Of a DNA stretch of 64,000 nt, positions 9,390 through 17,543 are shown one piece after another (the first letter of the stretch is position 1; each line of letters starts with the position of its first letter). Location: the NCBI GenBank assembly GCA_017526785.1, contig JAFXQV010000029.1, positions 1 through 64,000 on the forward strand, given 5' to 3'. This stretch comes from Oscillibacter sp. (lineage in GTDB: Bacteria > Bacillota > Clostridia > Oscillospirales > Oscillospiraceae). Made by a program: the position numbers and the translations under genes. The notes under the pieces are model-generated. The model had not been told where the DNA came from. It was given only the letters and a program-made list of their open reading frames with translations, and searched no databases.

Positions 9390-9425
9390 TCGCTATGCGA
9401 CACCTCCCCCGCAGTGCGGGGGAGG
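9390..9425. repeat. Paired-hairpin palindromic repeat
   Basis: Two adjacent palindromes, TCGC-TAT-GCGA (9390-9400) and CCTCCCCCGC-AGT-GCGGGGGAGG (9403-9425), sit between the ABC permease gene and the rimP promoter. The second is a perfect 10-base stem with a 3-base loop. Similar small palindromic repeats are dispersed in many Clostridia genomes (from memory). It might also act as a terminator for the transporter operon, but no T-run follows on the minus strand. Confidence 0.55.
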
Positions 9426-9500
9426 CACAAAGCCCGACATTTCCGGTAAAATTGTCGCGTTTTTCCTGTCGGCAGTCCCGCGCCGGGTGGGGCGATTCGT

Positions 9501-10115
9501 TCAGCGGTGACGCCGCCTCCACGCCAGCGCGGACAGCGGCACGGAAACCGCCGTCAGCACGGCCGCCGCCGCCGACATGACCCCCAGCAGTTCCGCAAAA
9601 ACGTTGCCGACGAAAGCGGAATCCCGAACCGTCACGAAGCTGAGCCCGCCGCCGACGACAGCGGCAAGCAGGACAATTATCAGCGTACGTACGCCGCGGC
9701 TCTTTTCGGCGTCGAAGCGAAAATATATCGGCATTGTCATCGCCAGAAAACACGCCGCTATGGCCACTTGCGCCAGAATCGCCCGGAAATCGTCCGCTTC
9801 CGGTAGGACGCCGAACAGCGCGGCGGCGCACTGTACCAGCCAGCTAAGCCCCAGAAAGAACAGCATGGACAGCCAGCCCACGCAGTAGCGGCTCAGCACA
9901 ATTTGGCGCGTGCTGTACGGCAGCATTAACTCCATGGCGTCCCAGTGACTAAGGTCGTCGTAGGCGAACGCCGACGACGGGAGCATGACCGCGTAGAGAA
10001 TCGAAATCAGCGTGGCGGCACCGTTGTTCCCGAAGCGAAAGGCAACGACAATCACCGCGAACAACAGAAACTGCTTTTTCAGCACATAGAAGTCCTTGCG
10101 GATTAACGCTTTCAT
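9501..10115 (-). CDS. ABC-2 type transporter permease
   Basis: This 204-residue membrane protein starts MKALIRKDFYVLKKQFLLF, typical of ABC-2 family permeases (ABC2_membrane_5-like), and has about six hydrophobic segments. It overlaps the ATPase gene by four bases (ATGA), so the two surely form one exporter. The substrate is unknown. A preceding GntR/YtrA regulator makes a role in envelope stress or antimicrobial peptide export plausible, by analogy with ytrABCDEF. Confidence 0.85.
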   Translation of the reverse strand: MKALIRKDFYVLKKQFLLFAVIVVAFRFGNNGAATLISILYAVMLPSSAFAYDDLSHWDAMELMLPYSTRQIVLSRYCVGWLSMLFFLGLSWLVQCAAALFGVLPEADDFRAILAQVAIAACFLAMTMPIYFRFDAEKSRGVRTLIIVLLAAVVGGGLSFVTVRDSAFVGNVFAELLGVMSAAAAVLTAVSVPLSALAWRRRHR

Positions 10116-10966
10116 GACCGTTGCGCCTCCTTGACCGTGAAAAGTATAATGTCCTCGACCGTCGGGCGTTCGAGCGTCAGCGTGGACGGCGACGCGTCCC
10201 GGCGTACCAACGCCCTCACTCCGCCGTAGGCGCTGTCCTCGCGCCCGACAATCGCTTCCGCTAACAGACTGTCCGCCTGTTCGGCCGTGCCTCTGAAAAT
10301 GCCGTAACGGTCTAACAGTGCGTCTTTCTCCTCGCAGAAAAGCAGTTTTCCCCTGTGCAGGAACGCGATACTGTCGCAGAGCTTCTCCAAGTCGCTGACG
10401 ATGTGGGACGAAATCAGAATGGAGTGTGCGTCCTGAAGCGCGAACTCCCGGAACGTCTCGATGATTTCGTCCCTCACGATAGGGTCAAGCCCCGCCGTGG
10501 CCTCGTCGAGTACCAACAGTTTCGCGTTGTGGCTCAACGCGACGGAAATCGCCAGCTTCATGCGCATTCCGCGCGAATACTCCTTGAACGGCTTTTTTCC
10601 GGGCAGGTCAAACCGCCGCAGATACTCCGCGAACTGCTCCATATCCCAGCGGCGGTAGGTGTCGCGCATGACCTTTCCGACCTGTAACGCCGTCATGACC
10701 TCCGGGAAGTAAGCGTCGTCTAATACAATGCCGATATCTTCCTTAGCCTCGCGGAAGTCCGGCGCGTTCGGAGAGCGTCCGAGTACGGAAATTGCCCCGC
10801 CGTCGGCGCGTATCGCGCCCATGAACAGCCGGATTAGCGTCGTTTTGCCCGCGCCGTTCTCCCCGACAAGCCCGCAGACCGTCCCCTCCGGTACGCGCAA
10901 TGTCACATCGTCCAGCGTGAAGTCACGAAACGATTTTGTCACATGCGACAGTGTGATAGCGTCCAT
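10112..10966 (-). CDS. ABC transporter ATP-binding protein
   Basis: This 284-residue ATPase has Walker A GENGAGKTT (about 35-43), a divergent signature YSRGMRMKLAI in place of LSGGQ, Walker B LLVLDEATAGLDP and switch His in ISSHIVSDLE. The divergent signature SxGM is common in the YtrB/BcrA-like exporter class. A C-terminal extension of about 60 residues follows. It lies between the GntR regulator (3-base gap) and its permease (4-base overlap). Confidence 0.9.
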   Translation of the reverse strand: MDAITLSHVTKSFRDFTLDDVTLRVPEGTVCGLVGENGAGKTTLIRLFMGAIRADGGAISVLGRSPNAPDFREAKEDIGIVLDDAYFPEVMTALQVGKVMRDTYRRWDMEQFAEYLRRFDLPGKKPFKEYSRGMRMKLAISVALSHNAKLLVLDEATAGLDPIVRDEIIETFREFALQDAHSILISSHIVSDLEKLCDSIAFLHRGKLLFCEEKDALLDRYGIFRGTAEQADSLLAEAIVGREDSAYGGVRALVRRDASPSTLTLERPTVEDIILFTVKEAQRS

Positions 10967-10969
10967 TCC

Positions 10970-11344
10970 TCATTCCTCCTCCCACAAAATCCGCGCCGTC
11001 TCCCGGAAATCCGCGTACGTCATGCCGCCGTCCTTGGCCAGCCGGATGGCGTCGCTCAGACGCGCCTCCATGTCCCGGGCGATACCCTCCCGGACGCGTT
11101 CGGGGTTCCTGTCCGCCACGAAACATCCCTTTCCGGCCACCGTGTACAGGAATCCGGCGGCCTCTAATTCGTCATAGGCGCGCTTCGTGGTCACGACCGA
11201 GATTTTCAAGTCCTTGGCCAGCGCCCGGATGGACGGCAACGCCTCGCCGGGTTTGAGTTCCCCGGACAGAATCCCCGCCTTCAACTGCCCCGCTATCTGG
11301 TCGTAAATGGGACGGTTCGTCGTGTTGCGTATGATAATTTCCAT
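10970..11344 (-). CDS. GntR-family regulator, YtrA subfamily
   Basis: A 124-residue repressor-type protein: residues 8 to about 75 form the winged helix (RPIYDQIAGQLKAGILSGELKPGEALPS, split here by description, then IRALAKDLKISVVTTKRAYDELE as the recognition part), followed by a short helical dimerisation tail without a ligand domain, as in YtrA. It is the first gene of the transporter operon. The promoter just upstream overlaps repeated ACTGTTCATA elements, so autoregulation is likely. The start has GGGAGG at good spacing. Confidence 0.9.
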   Translation of the reverse strand: MEIIIRNTTNRPIYDQIAGQLKAGILSGELKPGEALPSIRALAKDLKISVVTTKRAYDELEAAGFLYTVAGKGCFVADRNPERVREGIARDMEARLSDAIRLAKDGGMTYADFRETARILWEEE

Positions 11345-11369
11345 GTCACCGCCTCCCGTGATTACTGTT

Positions 11370-11414
11370 TTCTCTGTATATGAACAGTATACACAGTATG
11401 AACAGTCTTGTCAA
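11370..11414 (-). promoter_or_regulatory. Promoter with overlapping operator for the gntR-ABC operon
   Basis: Minus-strand TTGACA (11409-11414) and TATACT (11386-11391) are spaced by 17 bases, almost consensus. Inside and after the spacer the 10-mer ACTGTTCATA occurs twice in direct orientation, and CTGTGTATAC/ATATACAG form an imperfect palindrome over the -10. This arrangement suggests repression by the adjacent YtrA-type regulator. Confidence 0.75.
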
Positions 11415-11534
11415 GAGGGAAACGAAAATTTTTCGAGCTGTGCGGTGAAATGAAAGGAGTTTTCACCTAATGTCAGCACCCCGCCCGGCGCGTTGCCGCG
11501 CAACAACGCCGCCATTTCTGGCGGCGTCGTTGTG

Positions 11535-12749
11535 TTATTTCTGGCGGTAATGGCTGAGGAAGTCGCCGAGGTCGCGCATAGCCTGTTCCATTTCGTGGGG
11601 TTCGGGGAGCATGACAATGCGGAAGTGGTCGGGCGTGGGCATGTCGAACCCGGAACCCGGCACCATAAAAATATGCTTCTCGTGCAACAGGTCAAGGGCG
11701 AATTGCTTGTCACTGGTGATGTTGAACTTTTTCACGTCGACTTTCGGGAACGCGTAGAAGGCGGCGTTGTTCTTGACGCAGGTCAGGCCGTCGATTTTGG
11801 CCAGTTCCCGGAAAGTGACTTCCCGCTGTTCGTAGATACGCCCGCCGGGTACCATCATGGACTGTGTGCTTTCGTTGTCGGCGAGCGCCGCCGGAATGAC
11901 TAACTGTGTCAGCGCGTTGGAGCAGAGGCGCATAGCGGCCATTTGGAAAATGCCCTCCACATAGTCGTCGGCGCGTCCCTTGTAGCCGCTGATACACATC
12001 CAGCCGCAACGGAAGCCGCAAACAATGTGCGACTTGGAAAGGCCATTGGTGGTAATGACCATCAAATCCGGCGCGAGCGCGGCCGTTGCGTAATGTACCG
12101 CGCCGTCCATCAGGAGGCGGTCGTAGATTTCGTCGGAGAACAAAATCAGGTCGTTTTCCCGCGCCACTTGGGCAATGTCAAGGAGAACTTCTTTCGGGTA
12201 CACAACGCCCGTCGGGTTGTTGGGGTTGATAATCACGATTGCGCGTGTACGTTTCGAGACCTTTTTCCGGATGTCGGCCACGTCGGGGAACCAGTTATTA
12301 GCCTCGTCGCAGGTGTAAAAGACGGGTTTCGCCCCGGCGATGTAGGCGGAGTTCGACCAGAGGGAGTAACTCGGCGACGGCATGAGAATCTCGTCGCCCT
12401 TGTTGCACAGCGCCAGCAGGCACATCAACACCAGTTCGCTGACGCCGTTGCCAATGTAGATGTCGTCCGGCGTGATATCCCGAACGCCCTTGGCCTTGTG
12501 GTAGGCGCAGATAGCCTCCCGCGCGGCGGGCATGCCTTTCAGGTCGCAGTAGGCCACGGCCTTGTCCACGTTGGCCAGAAGCGCGTTACGCACGCTCTCC
12601 GGCATGCCGAAGCCGAACACGGCGGGGTTTCCGGTGTTCAGGCGCAGGACTTTGATACCCTCTTTCGCCATGCGCTGGCTTTCCAGATAGAGAGACCCCC
12701 GGATGTCGGAATGGACGGGGGCAAGGTTTTCGGAACGCTGTACAATCAT
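11535..12749 (-). CDS. alaA: PLP-dependent alanine aminotransferase (AlaA-like)
   Basis: A class I aminotransferase of 404 residues that closely follows E. coli AlaA in my memory: YCDLKGMPAAREAI, DIYIGNGVSELV, VIINPNNPTGVVY, FSDEIYDRLLMD, the PLP lysine in TNGLSKSHIVCGFR and ALCNKGDEILMP. It would interconvert pyruvate/glutamate and alanine/2-oxoglutarate. The start at 12749 (MIVQRSENLAPVHSDIRG) has AAAGGA nine bases upstream; the first in-frame ATG nine bases earlier sits directly on that site, and the longer frame reads into the tRNA. The N-terminus is slightly shorter than in other homologues. Confidence 0.9.
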   Translation of the reverse strand: MIVQRSENLAPVHSDIRGSLYLESQRMAKEGIKVLRLNTGNPAVFGFGMPESVRNALLANVDKAVAYCDLKGMPAAREAICAYHKAKGVRDITPDDIYIGNGVSELVLMCLLALCNKGDEILMPSPSYSLWSNSAYIAGAKPVFYTCDEANNWFPDVADIRKKVSKRTRAIVIINPNNPTGVVYPKEVLLDIAQVARENDLILFSDEIYDRLLMDGAVHYATAALAPDLMVITTNGLSKSHIVCGFRCGWMCISGYKGRADDYVEGIFQMAAMRLCSNALTQLVIPAALADNESTQSMMVPGGRIYEQREVTFRELAKIDGLTCVKNNAAFYAFPKVDVKKFNITSDKQFALDLLHEKHIFMVPGSGFDMPTPDHFRIVMLPEPHEMEQAMRDLGDFLSHYRQK

Positions 12750-12788
12750 TGTGGACATTCCTTTCTGACAAACACCGCCGAATATGAC

Positions 12789-12815
12789 AGAAGCCCCCAT
12801 AAAGGGGGCTTTTCG
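12789..12815. terminator. Hairpin between alaA and tRNA-Leu
   Basis: AAGCCCCC (12791-12798) and GGGGGCTT (12804-12811) form a perfect stem. The T-run is on the plus strand; on the minus strand the stem directly follows the tRNA 3' end and is followed by CTTCTGTC. It probably ends the tRNA transcript and insulates alaA. Confidence 0.65.
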
Positions 12816-12903
12816 TGGTGCGCGAGGCGGGACTTGAACCCGCACGTCCGTAGAGGACACCAGAACCTGAATCTGGCGAGTCTGCCAATTCCACCACTCG
12901 CGC
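12816..12903 (-). tRNA. tRNA-Leu (anticodon CAG)
   Basis: Read on the minus strand, the acceptor GCGCGAG pairs with CTCGCGC, followed by discriminator A and an encoded CCA. The anticodon stem CCAGA/TCTGG encloses the loop TTCAGGT, giving CAG. A long variable arm (about 14 bases, CTCTACGGACG-like) marks the class II leucine tRNA, and the T-loop is GGTTCAAGTCCC-like. It is co-transcribed with the tRNA at 12979. Confidence 0.96.
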
Positions 12904-12978
12904 GCGTTGGCAGTCCCGAAGGGAACTCAAAACGGGAATCGGCACGGAACGGGCGAACCGTTCCGCGACCGCCCGGAA

Positions 12979-13064
12979 TGGTGCGGCTGACGGGACTTGA
13001 ACCCACACGTCGCTAAAACACCAGCACCTCAAGCTGGCCTGTCTACCAGTTCCAGCACAGCCGC
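12979..13064 (-). tRNA. tRNA-Leu (anticodon GAG)
   Basis: Acceptor GCGGCTG pairs with CAGCCGC, with discriminator A and encoded CCA. The anticodon stem CCAGC/GCTGG encloses TTGAGGT, giving GAG. The long variable arm is again class II. A strong promoter lies 33 bases upstream, and the tandem CAG tRNA gene follows 75 bases downstream. Confidence 0.96.
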
Positions 13065-13096
13065 GTAACGCGTCCCTTTGAAAGACTGCGACGGCT

Positions 13097-13125
13097 ATTA
13101 TAAGGCAAAAGCACGGATTTGTCAA
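13097..13125 (-). promoter_or_regulatory. Consensus promoter of the tRNA-Leu pair
   Basis: TTGACA (13120-13125) and TATAAT (13097-13102) on the minus strand are separated by 17 bases: a perfect sigma-A consensus, as expected for stable RNA genes. Confidence 0.9.
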
Positions 13126-13175
13126 GTGTTTTTTTGCGAAAGTCGTCACAAAATTTGTCAACGGCGAAATTTTAC

Positions 13176-13204
13176 TTGCATTCCCAGATTATGGAATGTA
13201 TAAT
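13176..13204 (+). promoter_or_regulatory. Promoter of the CHAP-type hydrolase gene
   Basis: TTGCAT (13176-13181), 17-base spacer, TATAAT (13199-13204) on the plus strand, about 60 bases before the start codon at 13265. It is divergent from the tRNA promoter. Confidence 0.7.
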
Positions 13205-13264
13205 ACCAGAATCGACAGCAATTGACATTCCGGAGCCGATTTCGTGTATTGTGGAGGTGTCAAC

Positions 13265-14041
13265 ATGGCCACAGTGGAACAAATTCTGACGTTGGCGCGG
13301 CAAGAATTGGGCTACCGCGAATCCCCGGCCAAGAGCAACCGAACCAAGTACGGCAAGTGGTACGGGCTGGACGGGAAACCGTGGTGCATGATGTTCGTGA
13401 TGTGGATATTCCATCGGGCGGGGGCGTCGGCGCTGTTGCCGATTCGCACGGCGTCCTGCAGTGACTTCATGGAGGCGGCGAGGGCGGCCGGAAACTGGCA
13501 CGGGAACGCCGATTTACAGCCCGGCGACCTTGTGATTTTCGATTTCCCGGGCAACGCGTCCGACGCCGAACACGTCGGCATTGTGGAGGAACCCGGCGAC
13601 GATGCCGCGTACGTGTTCACGATTGAGGGCAACACCAGCAACGACAACCAGTCCAACGGCGGCATGGTCATGCGTCGCAAGCGGAAACGGTCGTTGATTG
13701 TGGGGGCGTTCCGCCCGGCCTACGAGGCCGGGGACGGGAAGGAGCCGGAGCCGGAAAGCGTCACGCCGGAGCCGGAGGCCGATAACCCGGACGCCGACCA
13801 GTACCTCTACGGGGAGCCGGAGCCGGAGGCCGGGGACATGGTGGCGTTCAAGGGACATTCCCAGTTTTCGAGCCCGTACGACGACGCGGAGGCGATTCCG
13901 GCGGCGGCCTGCGCGGCGCAAGTCGTAGCGTGTTCGCGGGGGGCGGCGCACCCGTTCAAACTGTACGGAACGGGCGTCGGGGCGTGGGCGGACTTCGACG
14001 ACGTGAAACCGCTTGACCCCCGCGCCGCGCCGAAAATCTGA
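13265..14041 (+). CDS. CHAP-type amidase/endopeptidase with C-terminal SH3-like domain
   Basis: The start ATG at 13265 has GGAGGT seven bases upstream; 258 residues. Residues 1-135 look like a CHAP cysteine hydrolase: LARQELGYRES near the N-terminus, catalytic Cys in KPWCMMFVMW (about 39-48), GDLVIFDFPG and the His in AEHVGIVE. A Glu/Pro-rich linker (about 155-185, EPEPESVTPEPEAD) joins a C-terminal domain beginning GDMVAFKG and containing AHPFKLYGTGVGAW, a pattern seen in wall-binding modules. No signal peptide is visible, so release may be through a phage-like or cytoplasmic route. Substrate, probably peptidoglycan peptide bonds, is inferred. Confidence 0.75.
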   Translation: MATVEQILTLARQELGYRESPAKSNRTKYGKWYGLDGKPWCMMFVMWIFHRAGASALLPIRTASCSDFMEAARAAGNWHGNADLQPGDLVIFDFPGNASDAEHVGIVEEPGDDAAYVFTIEGNTSNDNQSNGGMVMRRKRKRSLIVGAFRPAYEAGDGKEPEPESVTPEPEADNPDADQYLYGEPEPEAGDMVAFKGHSQFSSPYDDAEAIPAAACAAQVVACSRGAAHPFKLYGTGVGAWADFDDVKPLDPRAAPKI

Positions 14042-14049
14042 TAAAACAG

Positions 14050-14073
14050 CGCCCCCGCGTGACGGCGGGGGCG
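14050..14073. terminator. Bidirectional terminator between convergent genes
   Basis: CGCCCCCGC (14050-14058) and GCGGGGGCG (14065-14073) form a perfect 9-base stem. It sits between the stop of the plus-strand hydrolase and the stop of the minus-strand SLH protein. Only a short T-run follows. Confidence 0.6.
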
Positions 14074-14081
14074 TTCCGCGT

Positions 14082-15320
14082 TCAGTTCGTGTAACAGCGG
14101 TACAGAAACGTCACAATCTGTCCGCGCGTGCAGATACGTTCCGGGGAAAAGGTGCTTTCCGTGGTGCCGTTGGTGATTCCGGTATTCAGCGCCCACGCGA
14201 CCGCCGGGGCGTAGTCACTGTCCGGCGGAACGTCCGTGAAGCGGTTCACGACGGATTGCATGGACGCGTCCTGCTCCGGACAGCCCGCCAGTTTCCAAAG
14301 ATACGTCACGGCGTCGGAACGCGTGGAGGCGTCCTCGTCGTTGTAGAGGATGTCGCGGGGGATGAGGCCGTTTTCGTACGCCCAGAGGGTACCCGGCACA
14401 ACGGCGTCTAAAAGCTGTTCGGTCTCCGGGCAGCCGTTGGCGCGCCACAGAAACGTGAGGACGTGGCGGCGCTTGCACGGTTCATTCGGGGAGAACGTTT
14501 CCGGGGAAGTCCCGCTCGTAATGCCCCAGCGAACCGCCCAGCATACGGCCGGATAGTAGCTCGAACTGGCCGGAACGTCCCGGAACGTCAGCGCGGTGTC
14601 GTAGTCCTCGGTATCGGCCAGCGCGAAGGCGGGAACCCAGTGGGCGTACAGGGTGTGGCTCTCCAGCCGGAACAGGGGCGCGTTGTTCACGACGCGCTCC
14701 CCGCCGCGCGGGTGCGTGTACCAGCCCTCGAAGGCGTACCCGGCGCGGGTCGGGCGGGGCAGTTCGCCGTAGTTGCCGCCGTCGGGAATGGCAACGGAAA
14801 CTTCTTGGAGTGTGCCGCCGTTGGGGTCAAGCCTGATTTCGTACGCGGCGGCCGCCCAGTAGGCGTACAGGGTCTGGTCGGCGCTCAGGTTCACCGCGGT
14901 GTTGGCGGTCACGGCCGCGCCGGACGCGGTGTGCCAGCCCTGAAACACGTACCCGGCGCGGACGGGTTCGGGCAATTCTCCGTAGGCTCTCCCGTTCGTG
15001 ACTTCCTTACTGCTGACGGGAACCGTCGCGCCCGCGCCGTTGGCAAGAAATGTGACGGTAAAGGCCGGGGCGTCCGGGAGCGCGGAATCCGGCGGCGCAC
15101 TCTGGCCGTCGTCGGCGGTCACGCCGTCGACAATGTGTCCCTGATAAATGGGGGCGTTGTCCGTGCCGACAATATGCCCCTGCGACATCGGCACGGCGTC
15201 ACTCAAGGCACCGTCGAGCATGTGTCCCTGAAAAATCCCGTGTTCGGCGGCGGAGGCCGCCGGCGGGACAGTCATAAGCAACAGAAGCGTGAGTATCACG
15301 CCATAAATCCGTTTTTTCAC
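14082..15320 (-). CDS. Secreted SLH protein with two InlB-type B-repeats
   Basis: The GTG start at 15320 has GGAGGAG just upstream and leads directly into a signal peptide (VKKRIYGVILTLLLLMTVPP, cut after ASA). The 412-residue protein has a short linker, two Listeria-Bacteroides (Flg_new/InlB B) repeats ending in LYAYW (about 165) and LYAHW (about 230), and three SLH-like units at about 245-412, each with an FxDVP start and the motif RGQIVTFLYRC. SLH domains usually bind pyruvylated secondary wall polymer. It is 71 bases downstream of the papain-like SLH gene and may be co-transcribed. The adhesion or binding partner is unknown. Confidence 0.85.
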   Translation of the reverse strand: MKKRIYGVILTLLLLMTVPPAASAAEHGIFQGHMLDGALSDAVPMSQGHIVGTDNAPIYQGHIVDGVTADDGQSAPPDSALPDAPAFTVTFLANGAGATVPVSSKEVTNGRAYGELPEPVRAGYVFQGWHTASGAAVTANTAVNLSADQTLYAYWAAAAYEIRLDPNGGTLQEVSVAIPDGGNYGELPRPTRAGYAFEGWYTHPRGGERVVNNAPLFRLESHTLYAHWVPAFALADTEDYDTALTFRDVPASSSYYPAVCWAVRWGITSGTSPETFSPNEPCKRRHVLTFLWRANGCPETEQLLDAVVPGTLWAYENGLIPRDILYNDEDASTRSDAVTYLWKLAGCPEQDASMQSVVNRFTDVPPDSDYAPAVAWALNTGITNGTTESTFSPERICTRGQIVTFLYRCYTN

Positions 15321-15391
15321 AGAATCTCCTCCCACGATACAAATTTCACATTGCGCCGCGCCCCGGGCGTGGAACCCGGAGCGTGTGCCGC

Positions 15392-17440
15392 TCAGGCGGC
15401 GGCCTCTCCGTAACAGCGGTACAGGAAGGTGACAATCTGTCCACGGGTGCAGGTTTTGTCCGGGGAAAACGTGGTGTCCGTGGTGCCTTTGGTAATCCCC
15501 AGATTGACAGCCCACGCGACCGCCTGCGCGTACTCGCTATCCGTGGAAACGTCCGTGAAGTTGTCGAGAACGTCGGTCAGAGCGCTTCCGCGAATGGCGG
15601 GGCTTTTGGCGAGCTTCCAGAGGTACATAACGGCCTCGGAGCGCGTGCAGGCGCGGGAGGCCTGATATTTGTCGGGGGAAATCATGTTGTGTCCGTACGC
15701 CCAGAGCGCGGCCTTGCCGAAATCGGACTGCGCGTCCAAGTCCTTGAAGGGGTTGCTCCCCTGATAAATCGGGGAGTGGTTGGCGCGCCATAAGAACGTC
15801 AGAATATGGCTGTGCTTGCAGGGATTATTCGGGGAAAACTGCTTCGGGTTGTAGGAAGTGCCTTTCGTGATGTTCTGCGCCACCGCCCAGCAAACCGCGT
15901 CATAGTAGGCCGAACCCTGCGCAACATCCGTGAACGGGAGGAAACTGTCGACCCTTTCGTGAGCGCCGTCTTTCAATTGGGTGGTGGGTACTTCGGCTTC
16001 GCCGAGTTTCAAGGAGGCGTTGCTGACGTTATCGCCGTAAAGGGTGCCGTCAATCTGCACGAACGAAAGCGGGTTGCTGTCGTTGGAGACCATCAAAGTG
16101 GTGGTGCCGCGCAGTTGCGCGCTTTTTTCGGTGTTGGGGAGGGTCGAATAGAGTTCAATTTCGTACTTCGCGCCGGGGTCGCCGAGTTCGACGGCGTTGA
16201 GGTTGTGGGCGTCGTCGACGTAGAAGGTCACGCTCTTGGCGGCGGTCGTGACCGTCGCGTACTGCTTGACGTGAACCATAGTCGCCTCCAGCATGCCCGG
16301 GTCGTTGTTGACGACGGTGTACTGGTGTCCGGTCGGGAGCCAGACGTAGACACTGGTATCATTGACGACGGGGACAAGCGGCGCGTCCGCCGTAATGGCA
16401 AGCTCCACCATCGGATACACGTCCGATTCGGAGGTGTACACCACGCCGTCCTTGATTTCCACCTTGTTCGCGCCGTACTCGTCCGTAATGGTCGCGTTCT
16501 GGGAGTTAATCGTAAGGAGCTGCTCCTTGCTGTTGCCGTTCACGTCGGGGCGGTTGACCCACGTCTGGTAAAAGTCGCTGTAGGGGACATAAGATATCCA
16601 ACTGCCCTTGGCGTCGTACTTGGGACCCCAGTCCTGATTGTCGTTCATGCGGTAATACCAGCGGAAGTAATGCCCCTGCTGGTCTTTTTCGAGGGTAATC
16701 CAGCGGTCGGGGCCGGGGAGGTTGCAGTCGTAGACCATGATTCTCGTCTCGGTCTCGCTGTACTCCACGACTTTGTAGCCGATTAGGGCGTGCGCCTGCC
16801 CGGTAATGCCAATGGCAATCAGCACGGGGTGGTCTTTGCTCCGCTGGAACGCCCGCACCTCCGACACAAGGTCGTCGTAGCGGTCTTTGTTCTTGGCGTA
16901 ATCGTGCTGGATGATGGAGTCCTGCTGGCTGACCTGAATGGCCTCAATGAACTTTACAAGCTCGTCGTTCTCGAGGTTGTCAAAGTCCACCATCAGTTCT
17001 CGGGGCTTGCCGGAGACGGGCAAAAGCCCGGTCTGGTTTATCTGCCTCTGGTGCTGGTAGAGTAACGCCGCCACGACCGCCATGCCGTAACAACTGCCCT
17101 TCCACTGCTGGGCGCTGTTGTAGTAGGCGATTGCCTGCGCCGTCTCGTTGAAAATCTCGGTGTAGCGCTCGTAGGGAATTTTATACGGTTTCCCGTCGTC
17201 GTCGGCGCAAGCCTCGTAGCCAATGCCGGGCATGTTCTTGTTGGTCACTTCCTTGTCGGAGTTGACGAACGGGAAAGCCAAGTCCTCCCAAGTGACTTCT
17301 GTTTCCGCAGCCGCCGCTTCGCGTACGTACTGTTCCGTAAACGCGGGGATATCGGCAGCCCCCGCCGTCACAGTCGGCACCGTCTGCGCGGCCAGAAGAA
17401 GCCACACCAATATTACATGGAATAATCGCCGTGCCACCAC
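15392..17440 (-). CDS. Secreted SLH protein with a papain-like N-terminal domain
   Basis: A 682-residue exported protein with signal peptide (about 1-28). The region about 95-260 reads like a C39/papain-fold domain: Cys in GSCYGMAVVAALL (near 115), His in QAHALIGYKVVEY (near 217), and VYDCNLPGPDRW (near 238). These could form a Cys-His-Asp/Asn triad, which is inference. A beta-rich middle (about 300-490) follows, then three SLH units from about 505 to the end with the motif CTRGQIVTFLYRCY. The start is GTG with GGGGGTAGG upstream. The protein is likely anchored at the cell surface. Substrate unknown; peptide bond cleavage is only one possibility. Confidence 0.75.
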   Translation of the reverse strand: MVARRLFHVILVWLLLAAQTVPTVTAGAADIPAFTEQYVREAAAAETEVTWEDLAFPFVNSDKEVTNKNMPGIGYEACADDDGKPYKIPYERYTEIFNETAQAIAYYNSAQQWKGSCYGMAVVAALLYQHQRQINQTGLLPVSGKPRELMVDFDNLENDELVKFIEAIQVSQQDSIIQHDYAKNKDRYDDLVSEVRAFQRSKDHPVLIAIGITGQAHALIGYKVVEYSETETRIMVYDCNLPGPDRWITLEKDQQGHYFRWYYRMNDNQDWGPKYDAKGSWISYVPYSDFYQTWVNRPDVNGNSKEQLLTINSQNATITDEYGANKVEIKDGVVYTSESDVYPMVELAITADAPLVPVVNDTSVYVWLPTGHQYTVVNNDPGMLEATMVHVKQYATVTTAAKSVTFYVDDAHNLNAVELGDPGAKYEIELYSTLPNTEKSAQLRGTTTLMVSNDSNPLSFVQIDGTLYGDNVSNASLKLGEAEVPTTQLKDGAHERVDSFLPFTDVAQGSAYYDAVCWAVAQNITKGTSYNPKQFSPNNPCKHSHILTFLWRANHSPIYQGSNPFKDLDAQSDFGKAALWAYGHNMISPDKYQASRACTRSEAVMYLWKLAKSPAIRGSALTDVLDNFTDVSTDSEYAQAVAWAVNLGITKGTTDTTFSPDKTCTRGQIVTFLYRCYGEAAA

Positions 17441-17543
17441 GACCTACCCCCTTCAAATGGTATCCCGCTTCCTAACATAGAAGCATATGCTGTGCGTGTT
17501 CCAATTATGACAGAAAATTTTCAACTTGTGGTGAAAAGTTCCG

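Noticed and set aside
13265..14041. Prophage lysin
   Set aside because: No holin or other phage genes nearby, so I annotate only a CHAP-type wall hydrolase.
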